Of a DNA stretch of 64,000 nucleotides, positions 53,255 to 61,558 are shown one piece after another (positions within the stretch are counted from its first letter, which is position 1; each line of letters opens with the position of its first letter). The DNA lies in assembly GCF_944387805.1 (NCBI RefSeq), contig NZ_CALXGI010000002.1, positions 59,112 through 123,111 of the forward strand, given 5' to 3'. The notes below the pieces were generated by a model. It worked only from the letters and a program-made list of their open reading frames with translations, had not been told where the DNA came from and searched no databases. A program made the position numbers and the translations under genes. The stretch comes from an uncultured Pseudoflavonifractor sp. (GTDB taxonomy: Bacteria; Bacillota; Clostridia; Oscillospirales; Oscillospiraceae).

Positions 53255-53266
53255 GCGCATGCAGTA

Positions 53267-53319
53267 AAACACATTCATCCTCTGCGCGGCCGTGGCCGCG
53301 CGGAGGATGAATGTGTTTT
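53267..53319. terminator. Bidirectional terminator between degV and the GNAT gene
   Basis: 25-base arms from AAAACACATTCATCC (53267) to its complement ending GTGTTTT (53319), one mismatch, 4-base loop. It separates convergent genes. Confidence 0.85.
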
Positions 53320-53333
53320 CCGTCCGTCTCAGG

Positions 53334-53906
53334 TTATCTGGCTGACGGCTCCACCGCCTTCAATGCGCGCCACTCCTCTTCCAGAATTGACATCAATATG
53401 TCGTCTGCATAGCTGTCTCCGTCCATTACAGCGTCCCGTAAAACGCCCTCCCGCCTGAAGCCGGCTTTCGCGTAGGTCCGCTCCGCGCCCGGATTAAAGG
53501 AATAGACATCCAGTTCCAAACGGTGCAGCTTCAGCGTTTCAAACGCGAAATCGCGCGCCGCTTCTGTCGCCCAGGTTCCAATCCCCTTCCCTCTCTCTGC
53601 TGCGCGGTAGATGGCGATTCGGAAATTAGCGCGGCGCAGCGCCCAGTCGATCTCATTGACGACGCTTTCGCCGATAATGCTTCCATCAGGCGCGATGATC
53701 AGAAAAAAGTATCTGTCATCTTCTCCCAGCGATTTCAGGAAAAAGGATATCACCTCTTCCCTTGAAAACGAGCTTCTGCACCCGGTCAGCCGGACGACTT
53801 CCCTGTCCAGAGGACAGTAATTCTGTTCGTAATAATCTGCTGCATCTTCAGCCTTTGCCAGGCGGATGGTATAGCCATCCCTTTGGCCTATCACATGTGT
53901 CTCCAT
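53334..53906 (-). CDS. GNAT family N-acetyltransferase (RimJ/RimL-like)
   Basis: 190-residue acetyltransferase. The acetyl-CoA loop reads G-K-G-I-G-T-W-A-T-E-A, followed by L-H-R-L-E-L-D-V-Y-S-F-N-P-G-A, typical of the Acetyltransf_3 (RimJ/L, spermidine) group. The ATG at 53906 has AGAGGA upstream. The substrate is unknown. Confidence 0.85.
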   Translation of the reverse strand: METHVIGQRDGYTIRLAKAEDAADYYEQNYCPLDREVVRLTGCRSSFSREEVISFFLKSLGEDDRYFFLIIAPDGSIIGESVVNEIDWALRRANFRIAIYRAAERGKGIGTWATEAARDFAFETLKLHRLELDVYSFNPGAERTYAKAGFRREGVLRDAVMDGDSYADDILMSILEEEWRALKAVEPSAR

Positions 53907-53991
53907 ATTGCACATCCTCTCTGCTCCCTGATTTCTGTTCTTTCCCGGCCCAGGCGTGTCAGAGTCCGTCTGCTTACCTCCTGAGACGGGG

Positions 53992-54033
53992 AAAAGACCG
54001 GAGGTCTGCAAACCTGCAGGCCTCCGGTCTTTT
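53992..54033 (-). terminator. Terminator after the flotillin gene
   Basis: 13-base stem AAAAGACCGGAGG / CCTCCGGTCTTTT with an inner CTGCA palindrome; short T run on the minus strand. Confidence 0.8.
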
Positions 54034-54051
54034 TATACCGTTTTCAACCGA

Positions 54052-55476
54052 TTACTTCTGTTCCGGCTCCTGCTTGGGAGCCGCCTCGGCGGCGGGTTGA
54101 GAGGGCGCGGTGGTCTCTTTCTTCTCCCCCAGGAACTTGGGCAGGTTCATGCCGGCCATGTCAAACATCTCACTCATAGGCGGGATGGACTTCATCAAGC
54201 CGGAGATATACCCGGCGGTGCTGGTCTTTCCGTCCTGGCCCTGGCCGCTGTCCCAGACAGTGACCTTGTCAATCTTCACATTCTTGATGGCATCTACCTG
54301 GATGCGCATGAGCTGCTCCATCTTGTCGGCCAGCATGAGGCGGACAGCCTCGTCGGCGTCACCGCCGGCGGCGGAGACGATCTCCCGGAGACCTTCGGCC
54401 TGCTTCACCAGCAGGGCCTGGCTACCGGCAGCTTCGGCTTCCATCTTCACCCGGATAGCGTCAGCCTCGCCCTGAGCCTTACGGCGGATCTGCTCGGCCT
54501 CAGCCTCGGCCTCCAGCTCCTTGCGGCGCTTGTCGATCTCAGTCTTGACAATGACATCGGCCTCCTGAGTGGCCTTTTCACGGGCGGCACGGGCAGCCTC
54601 AGCCTTCTGCTCGGCGGCGTATGCCTCTTCCAGCGCCTGAGCGGCGGCAATCTTCTCAGCGGCAGTGGCGATACGGGTGGCTTCGGCCTCCTTCTCACGG
54701 CGCTGTGCGTTGGACATGGCCACCTCCACCTTGGCGCTGTTCTCACCCTGGATGGCGGCGGAGTCGGCCTGAGCCACCTGGATACGCTGGTCGCGGTGGG
54801 CGTTGGCCTCGCCGATGGAGCCGTCGCGATCCCGCTCAGCCACATTTTTCTTGGCGTCGTTGATGGCCTTGGCGGCAGCTTCCTTGCCCAGAGCGTCAAT
54901 ATAGCCGGACTCGTCGCTGATGTCGGTCACGTTCACGTTGATGAGCCGCAGGCCTATCTTCTTCAGCTCTCCCTCCACGTTGCGGGAGACTGCCTCCAGG
55001 AACTTGTCGCGGTCGGTGTTGATCTCCTCGATATCCATGGTAGCGATGACCAGACGCAGCTGGCCGAAGATGATGTCCTTGGCCAACTCCTGGATCTCCT
55101 GGAGCCGCAGGCCCAGCAGGCGCTCGGCGGCGTTCTGCATGACGCCGGGCTCGGTGGAGATGCCCACGGTAAAGCGGGAGGGCACGTTGATGCGGATGTT
55201 CTGACGGGACAAAGCGTTCTCCAGATCCACGGAGATGGACATGGGAGTCAGGTCCAGAAACTCATAGGCCTGGATGACGGGCCAGATAAAAGCCGCGCCG
55301 CCGTGGATGCATTTTGCGCTGCGTGTGGATCCGTCTTTGTTGTTGCCCACCTTACCGTAGATGACCATAACCTTGTCGGACGGGCACTTCTTGTACCGCT
55401 TGATGAGAAACAGGACCAGGGAAAACAGGATGACTGCAACGACACAAATCAGTACGAGGGTGATAATCTGATCCAT
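54052..55476 (-). CDS. Flotillin family protein
   Basis: 474-residue membrane scaffold. An N-terminal helix (about 4-25) is followed by an SPFH/PHB domain (about 30-190), then a long Ala/Glu-rich coiled coil (about 195-345) and a C-terminal conserved region ending in a Pro/Glu/Ala tail. Flotillins (FloT/YuaG) organise membrane microdomains. It follows the NfeD-like gene by 32 bp with AAGGAG, as in the Bacillus yuaF-yuaG pair. Confidence 0.93.
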   Translation of the reverse strand: MDQIITLVLICVVAVILFSLVLFLIKRYKKCPSDKVMVIYGKVGNNKDGSTRSAKCIHGGAAFIWPVIQAYEFLDLTPMSISVDLENALSRQNIRINVPSRFTVGISTEPGVMQNAAERLLGLRLQEIQELAKDIIFGQLRLVIATMDIEEINTDRDKFLEAVSRNVEGELKKIGLRLINVNVTDISDESGYIDALGKEAAAKAINDAKKNVAERDRDGSIGEANAHRDQRIQVAQADSAAIQGENSAKVEVAMSNAQRREKEAEATRIATAAEKIAAAQALEEAYAAEQKAEAARAAREKATQEADVIVKTEIDKRRKELEAEAEAEQIRRKAQGEADAIRVKMEAEAAGSQALLVKQAEGLREIVSAAGGDADEAVRLMLADKMEQLMRIQVDAIKNVKIDKVTVWDSGQGQDGKTSTAGYISGLMKSIPPMSEMFDMAGMNLPKFLGEKKETTAPSQPAAEAAPKQEPEQK

Positions 55477-55508
55477 ACAATTCTCTCCTTCTTGATTCTC
55501 TTCTCAGT

Positions 55509-56222
55509 TTATACTTCTTCTCTTCCGGGCAGAAACGGAGATACCACGAGGGTTCCGTCCTCCGTCAGCCCGACTACCACAATCTCCGAGCCAGTAGGAA
55601 TAGGCACCGTCTCCCGGGTGACAGCCTCAAACTCCCGCAGCTGCTCCTGTACGGTCACATTCACCTTGCCGGTTCCCTGCCCCTTGGCGGGTACGGTCAG
55701 GTAGACGTTTCCGCGTTTTCCCAGCGCATTGCGGACATCCAGAGTTCCATCGGATTGGAGGTGCATAGCCTCCCGCAGGATGACCGCCACTGCCACCATT
55801 CCGATGATACCGATCTGAACCGCCAGAAACAGCGACAGCAGCCAGTGCAGGCCCAGCGTCAGGAATAGCAGACCGCTCCAGCCAAATAGGGTGAAAAAGG
55901 TGATGAAGCCGCGGATAGTAAAGATGTGCAGTCCGCTGAGCAGACTGCCATGGGCATCGTTGTCCGCTCCAGCATCGCCATCGGAGTGGATGCCTTCGTG
56001 GAGTCCATCGGGAATTCCATCCCCGTCCAGATCCACAGTCTCTGCCTCCATACTGTCCGGGATGCCGTCGCCGTCCAGATCCGCGCCATCAGCGTCCTCC
56101 TCGCCGCTCCCCAGTCCGATGAGAAGCATCACCGTCTGGATCAGGAGCAGCAGCGTGGCGGGCACCGCAATGAACAGCATCACCCGCTGCAATACGGTCA
56201 GCGATTCCAGCCAAGCCTCCAT
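55509..56222 (-). CDS. NfeD-like membrane protein with calcium-type repeats
   Basis: 237 residues: a first membrane helix (about 14-36), an acidic loop (about 40-95), two more helices (about 104-149) and a C-terminal beta-rich OB-like domain (about 155-230). The helix-plus-OB layout and flotillin next door fit YuaF/YqiJ. Odd feature: the loop holds two D-L-D-G-D-G-I-P-D repeats (48-56 and 64-72), as in thrombospondin type 3 or dockerin calcium loops, followed by a D-rich stretch. The family call is from layout more than sequence. Confidence 0.8.
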   Translation of the reverse strand: MEAWLESLTVLQRVMLFIAVPATLLLLIQTVMLLIGLGSGEEDADGADLDGDGIPDSMEAETVDLDGDGIPDGLHEGIHSDGDAGADNDAHGSLLSGLHIFTIRGFITFFTLFGWSGLLFLTLGLHWLLSLFLAVQIGIIGMVAVAVILREAMHLQSDGTLDVRNALGKRGNVYLTVPAKGQGTGKVNVTVQEQLREFEAVTRETVPIPTGSEIVVVGLTEDGTLVVSPFLPGREEV

Positions 56223-56253
56223 CGCTCTCTCCTCCTTTCATCGTGAATATGTG

Positions 56254-56267
56254 TTCTCACATGAGAA
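56254..56267. promoter_or_regulatory. Inverted repeat in the flotillin-operon upstream region
   Basis: TTCTCA (56254-56259), 2 bases, TGAGAA (56262-56267). On the minus strand it lies just downstream of TTGTCA and over the spacer of a possible TTGTCA-N19-CATATT promoter. A candidate operator for the DUF1836 regulator upstream. Confidence 0.4.
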
Positions 56268-56287
56268 ATGTGACAACTCTGAAAAAT

Positions 56288-56878
56288 TTATTGAAAAGCC
56301 GCAGGCATCCCCGCATCAGACTCCTCCAGCGTCTGAATCAGCCCCTCCGCCTCACGCTTGAGACGGGCGGCCTGATAGGCAATGAGAAGAATCTGCAAGG
56401 TACGGCTCACCCTTCTCCGGGCGCCCGGACAGGGCTCGCCGTAGTCAAAGAGCACTTCGTCGCACCAGCGGCTCAGTTCTCCCTTCTCCGGCATTGGCGT
56501 CTCCTCCAGCCGCCCAAGCAGACGGACCAGACAGGTATAGAGATAGGAGTCGTCCACCAGGTCGTCTGACTCGTCGGCCAGTGCGCCGTTGACATAGGAG
56601 AGCAGCTGACAGATTTTTTCCAGCTGAAGGACATCCTTCAGCATGTTGATAAACAAAATGCGGCAAAACTGTCTGCGGCTGTATTTTTTTCGCTCCGGCG
56701 GGGAAACAAAGCCCCGTTTCACCCAATTCTGGATGATATAAGGCTCCAGTCCCGTCAGTTGGGAGACCTGTGAAAGCATCAGCCCCCCCGTGAGGAACAG
56801 CGGGGACAACAGCATATCCGCTGCGTCAGGCCGTCTCAGATCGGCCTCAACCGTGGTTCCCGGCAGTACATCTTTCAT
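56288..56878 (-). CDS. DUF1836 domain protein, probable MerR-like regulator
   Basis: 196-residue protein. A helix-turn-helix-like start (M-L-S-Q-V-S-Q-L-T-G-L-E-P-Y-I-I-Q-N-W-V-K-R-G, about 34-56) is followed by the DUF1836 signature Y-S-R-R-Q-F-C-R-I-L-F-I-N-M-L-K. It resembles the DNA-binding part of MerR proteins without a known ligand domain. AAGGAGG ribosome site. Same strand and 65 bp upstream of the NfeD-like/flotillin pair, so it may control them. Confidence 0.83.
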   Translation of the reverse strand: MKDVLPGTTVEADLRRPDAADMLLSPLFLTGGLMLSQVSQLTGLEPYIIQNWVKRGFVSPPERKKYSRRQFCRILFINMLKDVLQLEKICQLLSYVNGALADESDDLVDDSYLYTCLVRLLGRLEETPMPEKGELSRWCDEVLFDYGEPCPGARRRVSRTLQILLIAYQAARLKREAEGLIQTLEESDAGMPAAFQ

Positions 56879-56903
56879 TCGACCGCCTCCTTAAGGTGAT
56901 TAA

Positions 56904-56932
56904 AATATATCATATGGTCACTTGACTGTCAA
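56904..56932 (-). promoter_or_regulatory. Promoter of the DUF1836 gene with palindromic -35
   Basis: Minus strand TTGACA (56932-56927), 17 bases, TATATT (56909-56904). The -35 is part of an 11-base palindrome TTGAC-N-GTCAA (56922-56932), a possible autoregulatory site. Confidence 0.65.
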
Positions 56933-56989
56933 TAGGGTTTACAAGATTTTAATCAATTTTTTAACATACTTTTTCTTCCTGTATATAGA

Positions 56990-57024
56990 ACACCCCCTGG
57001 CGTAAAATACGCCAGGGGGTGTTT
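56990..57024 (-). terminator. Terminator of the flavin reductase gene
   Basis: Perfect stem ACACCCCCTGGCGTA / TACGCCAGGGGGTGT with a 3-base loop; only a weak T run on the minus strand. Confidence 0.7.
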
Positions 57025-57043
57025 CAGAAAATCCGGATTTTGG

Positions 57044-59143
57044 TTACTGACCGGCGACTGCATTGGCGGCAGCCACCCGGCCGTAGTAGATGGCAGACCC
57101 AATCGCCATGCCGCAGCAGGGGTACTCTGCATCAAAGAGGCCGGTAAAGGCCACCTCACCGGCAGCATATAGCCCGGGGATAGGCTGATCGTTGGTGTCC
57201 AGCACATGGGCGCCGGTATCAATCTGAAGTCCTCCGAACGTGACGGAGGAACCGGGGGTCATGGCAAAGGCATAGTAGGTGTCGCCTTCCACAGGGATCA
57301 TATACTCAGCAGGCTTTCCAAAGTCGTCGTCGCTGCCCTTAGCGCACAGCTCGTTGTACCGGTCCACTGTGGACTGGAGGGTGGCGGAATCCATGCCGAT
57401 AAGGCCGGCCAGCTCTTCAATGGAAGCAGCGTGGGGCACAGTTTCAATCTGAATGCCATTGGCCAGGGTGGGATAGGGCTCCACACACTGCCCATCCTTG
57501 GAGGCCGTAATATAGTAGCCGCAGGTGCTGTCTGCATCTGCCAGAGCCTGGGCCACGTGGGACTGGTAGGACCATTCGTTCACCACGCGGTTTCCATCCT
57601 CGCTGACAATGAGACCGGACTCCTCATTGATGCCGCAGTAGCAATCATAGCTCACATAGACCAGCTGGAGGCCGGGGGCGTCAAAGTTCTTGGCTCCCAC
57701 CGCAGTGGCCATCACAATGCCGTCACCCACGTTGGTCATGGGCACGCCGGAGTAGACGTTGGTGGGCAGGAAGTCGCTGTACCTGGCCAGCATCTCCTCA
57801 TTGTGGGCATAGCCGCCGGTGGCCAGGATCACAGCCGGAGCGTTGACTGTGACAATGCTGCCGTCGGACTTCTCACCCTTTACACCTACCACCGCGCCGC
57901 TCTCATCTGTGAGAAGCTCGTTGGCACGGCAGTTATAGATAATCTTGCCACCGGCCTGCTCATAGGCCTTGGTCAGAGGAACGCAGAACTGACCGCCGTG
58001 ACCGCTGGTCTGGCCGCCGCCGCCCTCCACATTGTGGACCCGCCAGGGGGTCAGAGAGCTGTGGATCGCCTCTACGTCCTGAATCTTCACGCCACGATCC
58101 ACCAGCCACTGGATATTCTCGGCAGAGTTCTCACAGAAGGCCCACACCAGGTCCTCATCCATGATTCCATCCCGATCAAAGCTCATCAGGTAGTCATACA
58201 TCATCTCGGGGGTATCCTCATATCCCTGGGCCTCCTGCCAAGGGGTACCGGCACCCAGGATTTTGCCTCCGCTGCGGGTGGTGGAGCCGCCGGTGACGCC
58301 CACCTTCTCCAGAATCAGCACATTTGCGCCAGCCTCCAGCGCGGTGTTGGCGGCGGCCAGTCCGGCTGCGCCGGCGCCGACAACCACCACGTCCACATCG
58401 TAAGTCTCATCAGAAGGCTCGGGGCGGTCCACAGGAGCAGACTTCAACGCCTCGGCATCGCCGCCGGCCTTGGTCACGCACTCAGCCACCGCCTGCTTAA
58501 TGGCGGCGCTGGTGACCGTGGCGCTGGCCACAGAGTCTACTGCCAGAGACTGGTTCTCCACAATGGCGGCGGGCAGCGCCTCCACGGGGGTAGTACTCAG
58601 GCCGCAGCCCAGGCCATAGGTCTCCGCCTGGCCGGTAACCTGAATATCCGTAATGCTGGTGTCGTCAAAGGTAACTTCCACGGTCACGTCGCCGTTGTGT
58701 CCGGCGGCAGTGGCGGTGTAGGTGCCGGGCGTATAGCCGGCGGAGGAGGTATCCTCCTCCTTGCCCATGGCCTGATCCAAGCACTTCTGCACGGCAGTTT
58801 TGACCGCGTCGCTGGTGATGGTGGCGCCGGAGACCCCATCCACCTCAGCGGACTGGGCCGCCAGAATGGCCTCCTTCATGGGCTCCCCCACGTCGGCGCC
58901 ATAGCCGGCGGTCTCGCCGGACACATCAATGGTCACGTCGGTAATCTCATTTTCGCTGACGGTCACAGTCACCTTGACCGCGCTCTCCATGCCCTGGGCC
59001 TCGGCACTGTATGTACCGGCCACATAGCGGTCTGGCATTGTGGACGGCTCGCTGGTTGTCGTGGTGTCTCTGCTGCCGCAGGCGGCCAGGGAAAGCACCA
59101 TGGCCAGCGAGAGTGCAAGAGCGATAAGCTTCTTTCCTTTCAC
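57044..59143 (-). CDS. Lipoprotein FAD-dependent reductase with two FMN-binding domains
   Basis: 699-residue envelope flavoprotein. Lipoprotein signal with L-A-A-C (C22). Two FMN_bind domains (about 40-125 and 138-225), with attachment motifs S-G-A-T (T108) and A-S-A-T (T209) that ApbE would flavinylate. Then an FAD_binding_2 domain with G-A-G-A-A-G (256-261). Such proteins pass electrons to outside acceptors (fumarate, urocanate, other enoates). By hand alignment to Fcc3 the catalytic arginine 402 is replaced by N, and the 544 arginine is also missing. The end has Y-P-C-C-G (674-678), like the ketosteroid-dehydrogenase Y-P-x-x-G. GTG start with AGGAGG. Confidence 0.92.
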   Translation of the reverse strand: MKGKKLIALALSLAMVLSLAACGSRDTTTTSEPSTMPDRYVAGTYSAEAQGMESAVKVTVTVSENEITDVTIDVSGETAGYGADVGEPMKEAILAAQSAEVDGVSGATITSDAVKTAVQKCLDQAMGKEEDTSSAGYTPGTYTATAAGHNGDVTVEVTFDDTSITDIQVTGQAETYGLGCGLSTTPVEALPAAIVENQSLAVDSVASATVTSAAIKQAVAECVTKAGGDAEALKSAPVDRPEPSDETYDVDVVVVGAGAAGLAAANTALEAGANVLILEKVGVTGGSTTRSGGKILGAGTPWQEAQGYEDTPEMMYDYLMSFDRDGIMDEDLVWAFCENSAENIQWLVDRGVKIQDVEAIHSSLTPWRVHNVEGGGGQTSGHGGQFCVPLTKAYEQAGGKIIYNCRANELLTDESGAVVGVKGEKSDGSIVTVNAPAVILATGGYAHNEEMLARYSDFLPTNVYSGVPMTNVGDGIVMATAVGAKNFDAPGLQLVYVSYDCYCGINEESGLIVSEDGNRVVNEWSYQSHVAQALADADSTCGYYITASKDGQCVEPYPTLANGIQIETVPHAASIEELAGLIGMDSATLQSTVDRYNELCAKGSDDDFGKPAEYMIPVEGDTYYAFAMTPGSSVTFGGLQIDTGAHVLDTNDQPIPGLYAAGEVAFTGLFDAEYPCCGMAIGSAIYYGRVAAANAVAGQ

Positions 59144-59165
59144 AGTATCTACCTCCTAAATATTT

Positions 59166-59229
59166 CTGAGTGAAAACGTCAAAATGTTGACACTCAGGTA
59201 GAGAATACCATACCACTTTGAGAAGTCAA
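59166..59229 (-). promoter_or_regulatory. Promoter and nested operator-like repeat of the flavin reductase gene
   Basis: Minus strand TTGACT (59229-59224), 16 bases, TATTCT (59207-59202). Just downstream lies CTGAGTG (59166-59172) / CACTCAG (59191-59197) enclosing GTCAA-AATG-TTGAC (59178-59191). The place fits a repressor site that overlaps the start of transcription. Confidence 0.6.
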
Positions 59230-59254
59230 GACACATTTCGTACGATTTGTCCAT

Positions 59255-59288
59255 GAAAAAAGACAGGGCAGCCTCCTGCCCTGTCCTC
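59255..59288 (-). terminator. Terminator of the patatin-like gene
   Basis: Stem GACAGGGCAG / CTGCCCTGTC (within 59262-59285), 4-base loop, T6 on the minus strand. Confidence 0.88.
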
Positions 59289-59290
59289 TT

Positions 59291-60154
59291 TCAGCCCTTC
59301 AGAAAGGCCCGGATCTCCTCCTGCCGGGCCACTGCCTGCTGGTATCCATCCTGATAGAGAGCCTTGATTTTCTCCACGTTCCGCTCCGTGCGGGAAAAGC
59401 CTTTGGTGCATTTGGGGGCAATGATCAGCACTTTGCCCTCCTCCTCCAGGCGGAACAGACGTCCCCGGCAGGCGTTGTAGTCGTCTGCCCGGCGGCGCAT
59501 AGCGTCGCAGAACTTGGGGTACTTCCGGTAGAAACGGTCAATCAGCGGCTGAAGAGATTCTGTCCGGCGGATGTAAGACCGCTCCCGAGTGAGAATCACG
59601 ACAATGCGGTCGCATCCCTTCTCCACCGCCCGATCATAGGGAATGGCGTCCGCTGTGCCGCCGTCCATATAGGGCTTACCGTTGATATGATAGACAGGAA
59701 ACAGGAAGGGCAGCGCGCAGGTGGCCTGGAGCAGCTCAAAGTGCTCGTCCCGCTTGGGAACCGGGAGGTACTCCGCCTTGCCAGTGTCCATATTGGTAAC
59801 CACCGCCTCCACCTCACCGGGAAACGCGGCAAAAGTGTCATAGTCAAAAGGAATCAGCTGGTTGGGGATATCGTCGTATGTGAACTTCAGGCCAAAATAG
59901 CACCGGTGGTTTCCTGGCCGGAAGATATTGTTCACCCCCATGTAACGCTTGTCATTGGCAAAGCGGGTGAGTATCTCCAGGTTGCGTCTGCTCTGCTTGG
60001 AGATGTAGCTGACACCGTAGGCAATCCCCGCTGAGACGCCCACGCAGTAGTCCGGCATAATATCAGCTGCCAGCAGCCCGTCACAGGCGCCGCTGGAAAA
60101 AATGGTCCGAAAGGCGCCGCCCTCCAATACTAACCCTGTTTTCATGCTCTTCAT
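59291..60154 (-). CDS. Patatin-like phospholipase family protein
   Basis: 287-residue lipid acyl hydrolase. The oxyanion loop is E-G-G-A-F-R (11-16), the nucleophile elbow G-V-S-A-G (S41) and the catalytic aspartate D164 in M-D-G-G. No signal peptide, so cytoplasmic or peripheral. Close to the YlbK/RssA-type single-domain bacterial patatins. The ATG at 60154 overlaps the rarA stop by 4 bp; ATG at 60145 is an alternative. Confidence 0.9.
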   Translation of the reverse strand: MKSMKTGLVLEGGAFRTIFSSGACDGLLAADIMPDYCVGVSAGIAYGVSYISKQSRRNLEILTRFANDKRYMGVNNIFRPGNHRCYFGLKFTYDDIPNQLIPFDYDTFAAFPGEVEAVVTNMDTGKAEYLPVPKRDEHFELLQATCALPFLFPVYHINGKPYMDGGTADAIPYDRAVEKGCDRIVVILTRERSYIRRTESLQPLIDRFYRKYPKFCDAMRRRADDYNACRGRLFRLEEEGKVLIIAPKCTKGFSRTERNVEKIKALYQDGYQQAVARQEEIRAFLKG

Positions 60155-61416
60155 TCTCCCTTAATCTCATCCCAGTAGCGCTTGGCCGCCTGCTCGGTTT
60201 TGTTCTCGCCATACTCATAATACACAGCCCCAGCCAGTTTGTCCGGCAAGTACTGCTGCTTTACATAATGGTGGGGATAGTCATGGGGATACAGATACCC
60301 CTGTTCCCGCTCCATGCCGGCGGAATCGGCATGGACATTCTGGAGGTGGCGGGGAATGTCCCCTGTTTTTCCCGCCTGGATATCCGCCATAGCCCGGTTT
60401 ATCCCCATATAAGCGGAATTGGACTTGGGCGATGTAGCCATCAGCACTACTGCATCGGCCAGAGGAATCCTCGCCTCGGGCAGGCCCAGCATGTTGGCTG
60501 CGTCAATGCAGCTCTTCACAATGGGGATAATCTGGGGATAGGCCAGCCCCACGTCCTCGCAGGCCATGACCATCATCCGTCGGCAAGCGGAGACCAGGTC
60601 TCCGGCCTCCAATAGGCGGGCTAAATAGTGGAGTGCCGCGTCCGGGTCAGAGCCTCGCACCGACTTCTGGAGGGCAGAGACAATGTCATAGTGGTTATCC
60701 CCTTCCCTGTCGTACCGCATAGCCGACCGCTGGGCCACAGCCCTGGCGTCCTCCAGGCTCACGGTCAGTACGCCGTCCTTCCGGCGGGCGGAGTTGAGCA
60801 GCAGCTCCACCGCGTTTATGGCCTTTCGCACGTCGCCGCCGCAGGCCGAGGCAATATGCTCCCGCACCCCGCTCTCGCAGACTACCCGCTCGCCCAGCCG
60901 CTGCTCCATAATGGCGATGCCCCGGTCCACGGCGGGCAGCACCTCCTCTGCGGTTACCGGTTTGAACTCAAAGACCATGGAGCGGCTGAGTACCGCGTTG
61001 TACACATAAAAATAGGGATTCTCCGTGGTGGAGGCTACCAGGGTCACATCTCCCTTCTCGATGACCTCCAGCAGGGACTGCTGCTGCTTTTTGTTAAAGT
61101 ACTGGATCTCATCCAGGTACAGCAAAATTCCGTTGGGGGCCAGCATGGTTCCCACATCCGCGATCACGTCTTTGATATCGGAGAGTGACCCGGTGGTGGC
61201 GTTGATACGCCGCAGGGCCCGCCCGGAACGGCGGGCTATGATGTTGGCCACCGTAGTCTTTCCGGTGCCTGAAGGACCGTAAAAAACCAGATTGGGGATT
61301 TTTCCGCTCTCGATGATGCGGCGCAGAAGCCCCCCCTCCCCCAGGATATGCTTCTGTCCCACCACGTCATCCAGACTTTCCGGGCGGATCTCGTCTGCCA
61401 AAGGCCGGTATGCCAT
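60151..61416 (-). CDS. rarA: Replication-associated recombination protein RarA
   Basis: 421-residue AAA+ ATPase of the RarA/MgsA/WRNIP1 family that acts at stalled forks. Walker A G-P-S-G-T-G-K-T-T, Walker B L-Y-L-D-E-I-Q, and the C-terminal tetramerisation region with Y-P-H-D-Y-P and Q-Q-Y-L-P. I use ATG at 61416 (AAGGAGG 8 bases upstream); a GTG two codons earlier is too close to the site. Confidence 0.95.
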   Translation of the reverse strand: MAYRPLADEIRPESLDDVVGQKHILGEGGLLRRIIESGKIPNLVFYGPSGTGKTTVANIIARRSGRALRRINATTGSLSDIKDVIADVGTMLAPNGILLYLDEIQYFNKKQQQSLLEVIEKGDVTLVASTTENPYFYVYNAVLSRSMVFEFKPVTAEEVLPAVDRGIAIMEQRLGERVVCESGVREHIASACGGDVRKAINAVELLLNSARRKDGVLTVSLEDARAVAQRSAMRYDREGDNHYDIVSALQKSVRGSDPDAALHYLARLLEAGDLVSACRRMMVMACEDVGLAYPQIIPIVKSCIDAANMLGLPEARIPLADAVVLMATSPKSNSAYMGINRAMADIQAGKTGDIPRHLQNVHADSAGMEREQGYLYPHDYPHHYVKQQYLPDKLAGAVYYEYGENKTEQAAKRYWDEIKGE

Positions 61417-61503
61417 CTCCACGGCCTCCTTTGTTTCAGTTTCTATTCATTGTAACATGTGTTCGATTTTTCGTAAAGGCTCTTTTCTGCGCAAGTGTCC
61501 AAA

Positions 61504-61551
61504 AGCAGAGCGCTCCCCGGGGCACTCATATACCCCGGGGAGCGCTCTGCT
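61504..61551 (-). terminator. Terminator of the 5'-nucleotidase gene
   Basis: 19-base perfect arms AGCAGAGCGCTCCCCGGGG and complement, 10-base loop, T4 on the minus strand. Confidence 0.85.
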
Positions 61552-61558
61552 GAAATGA

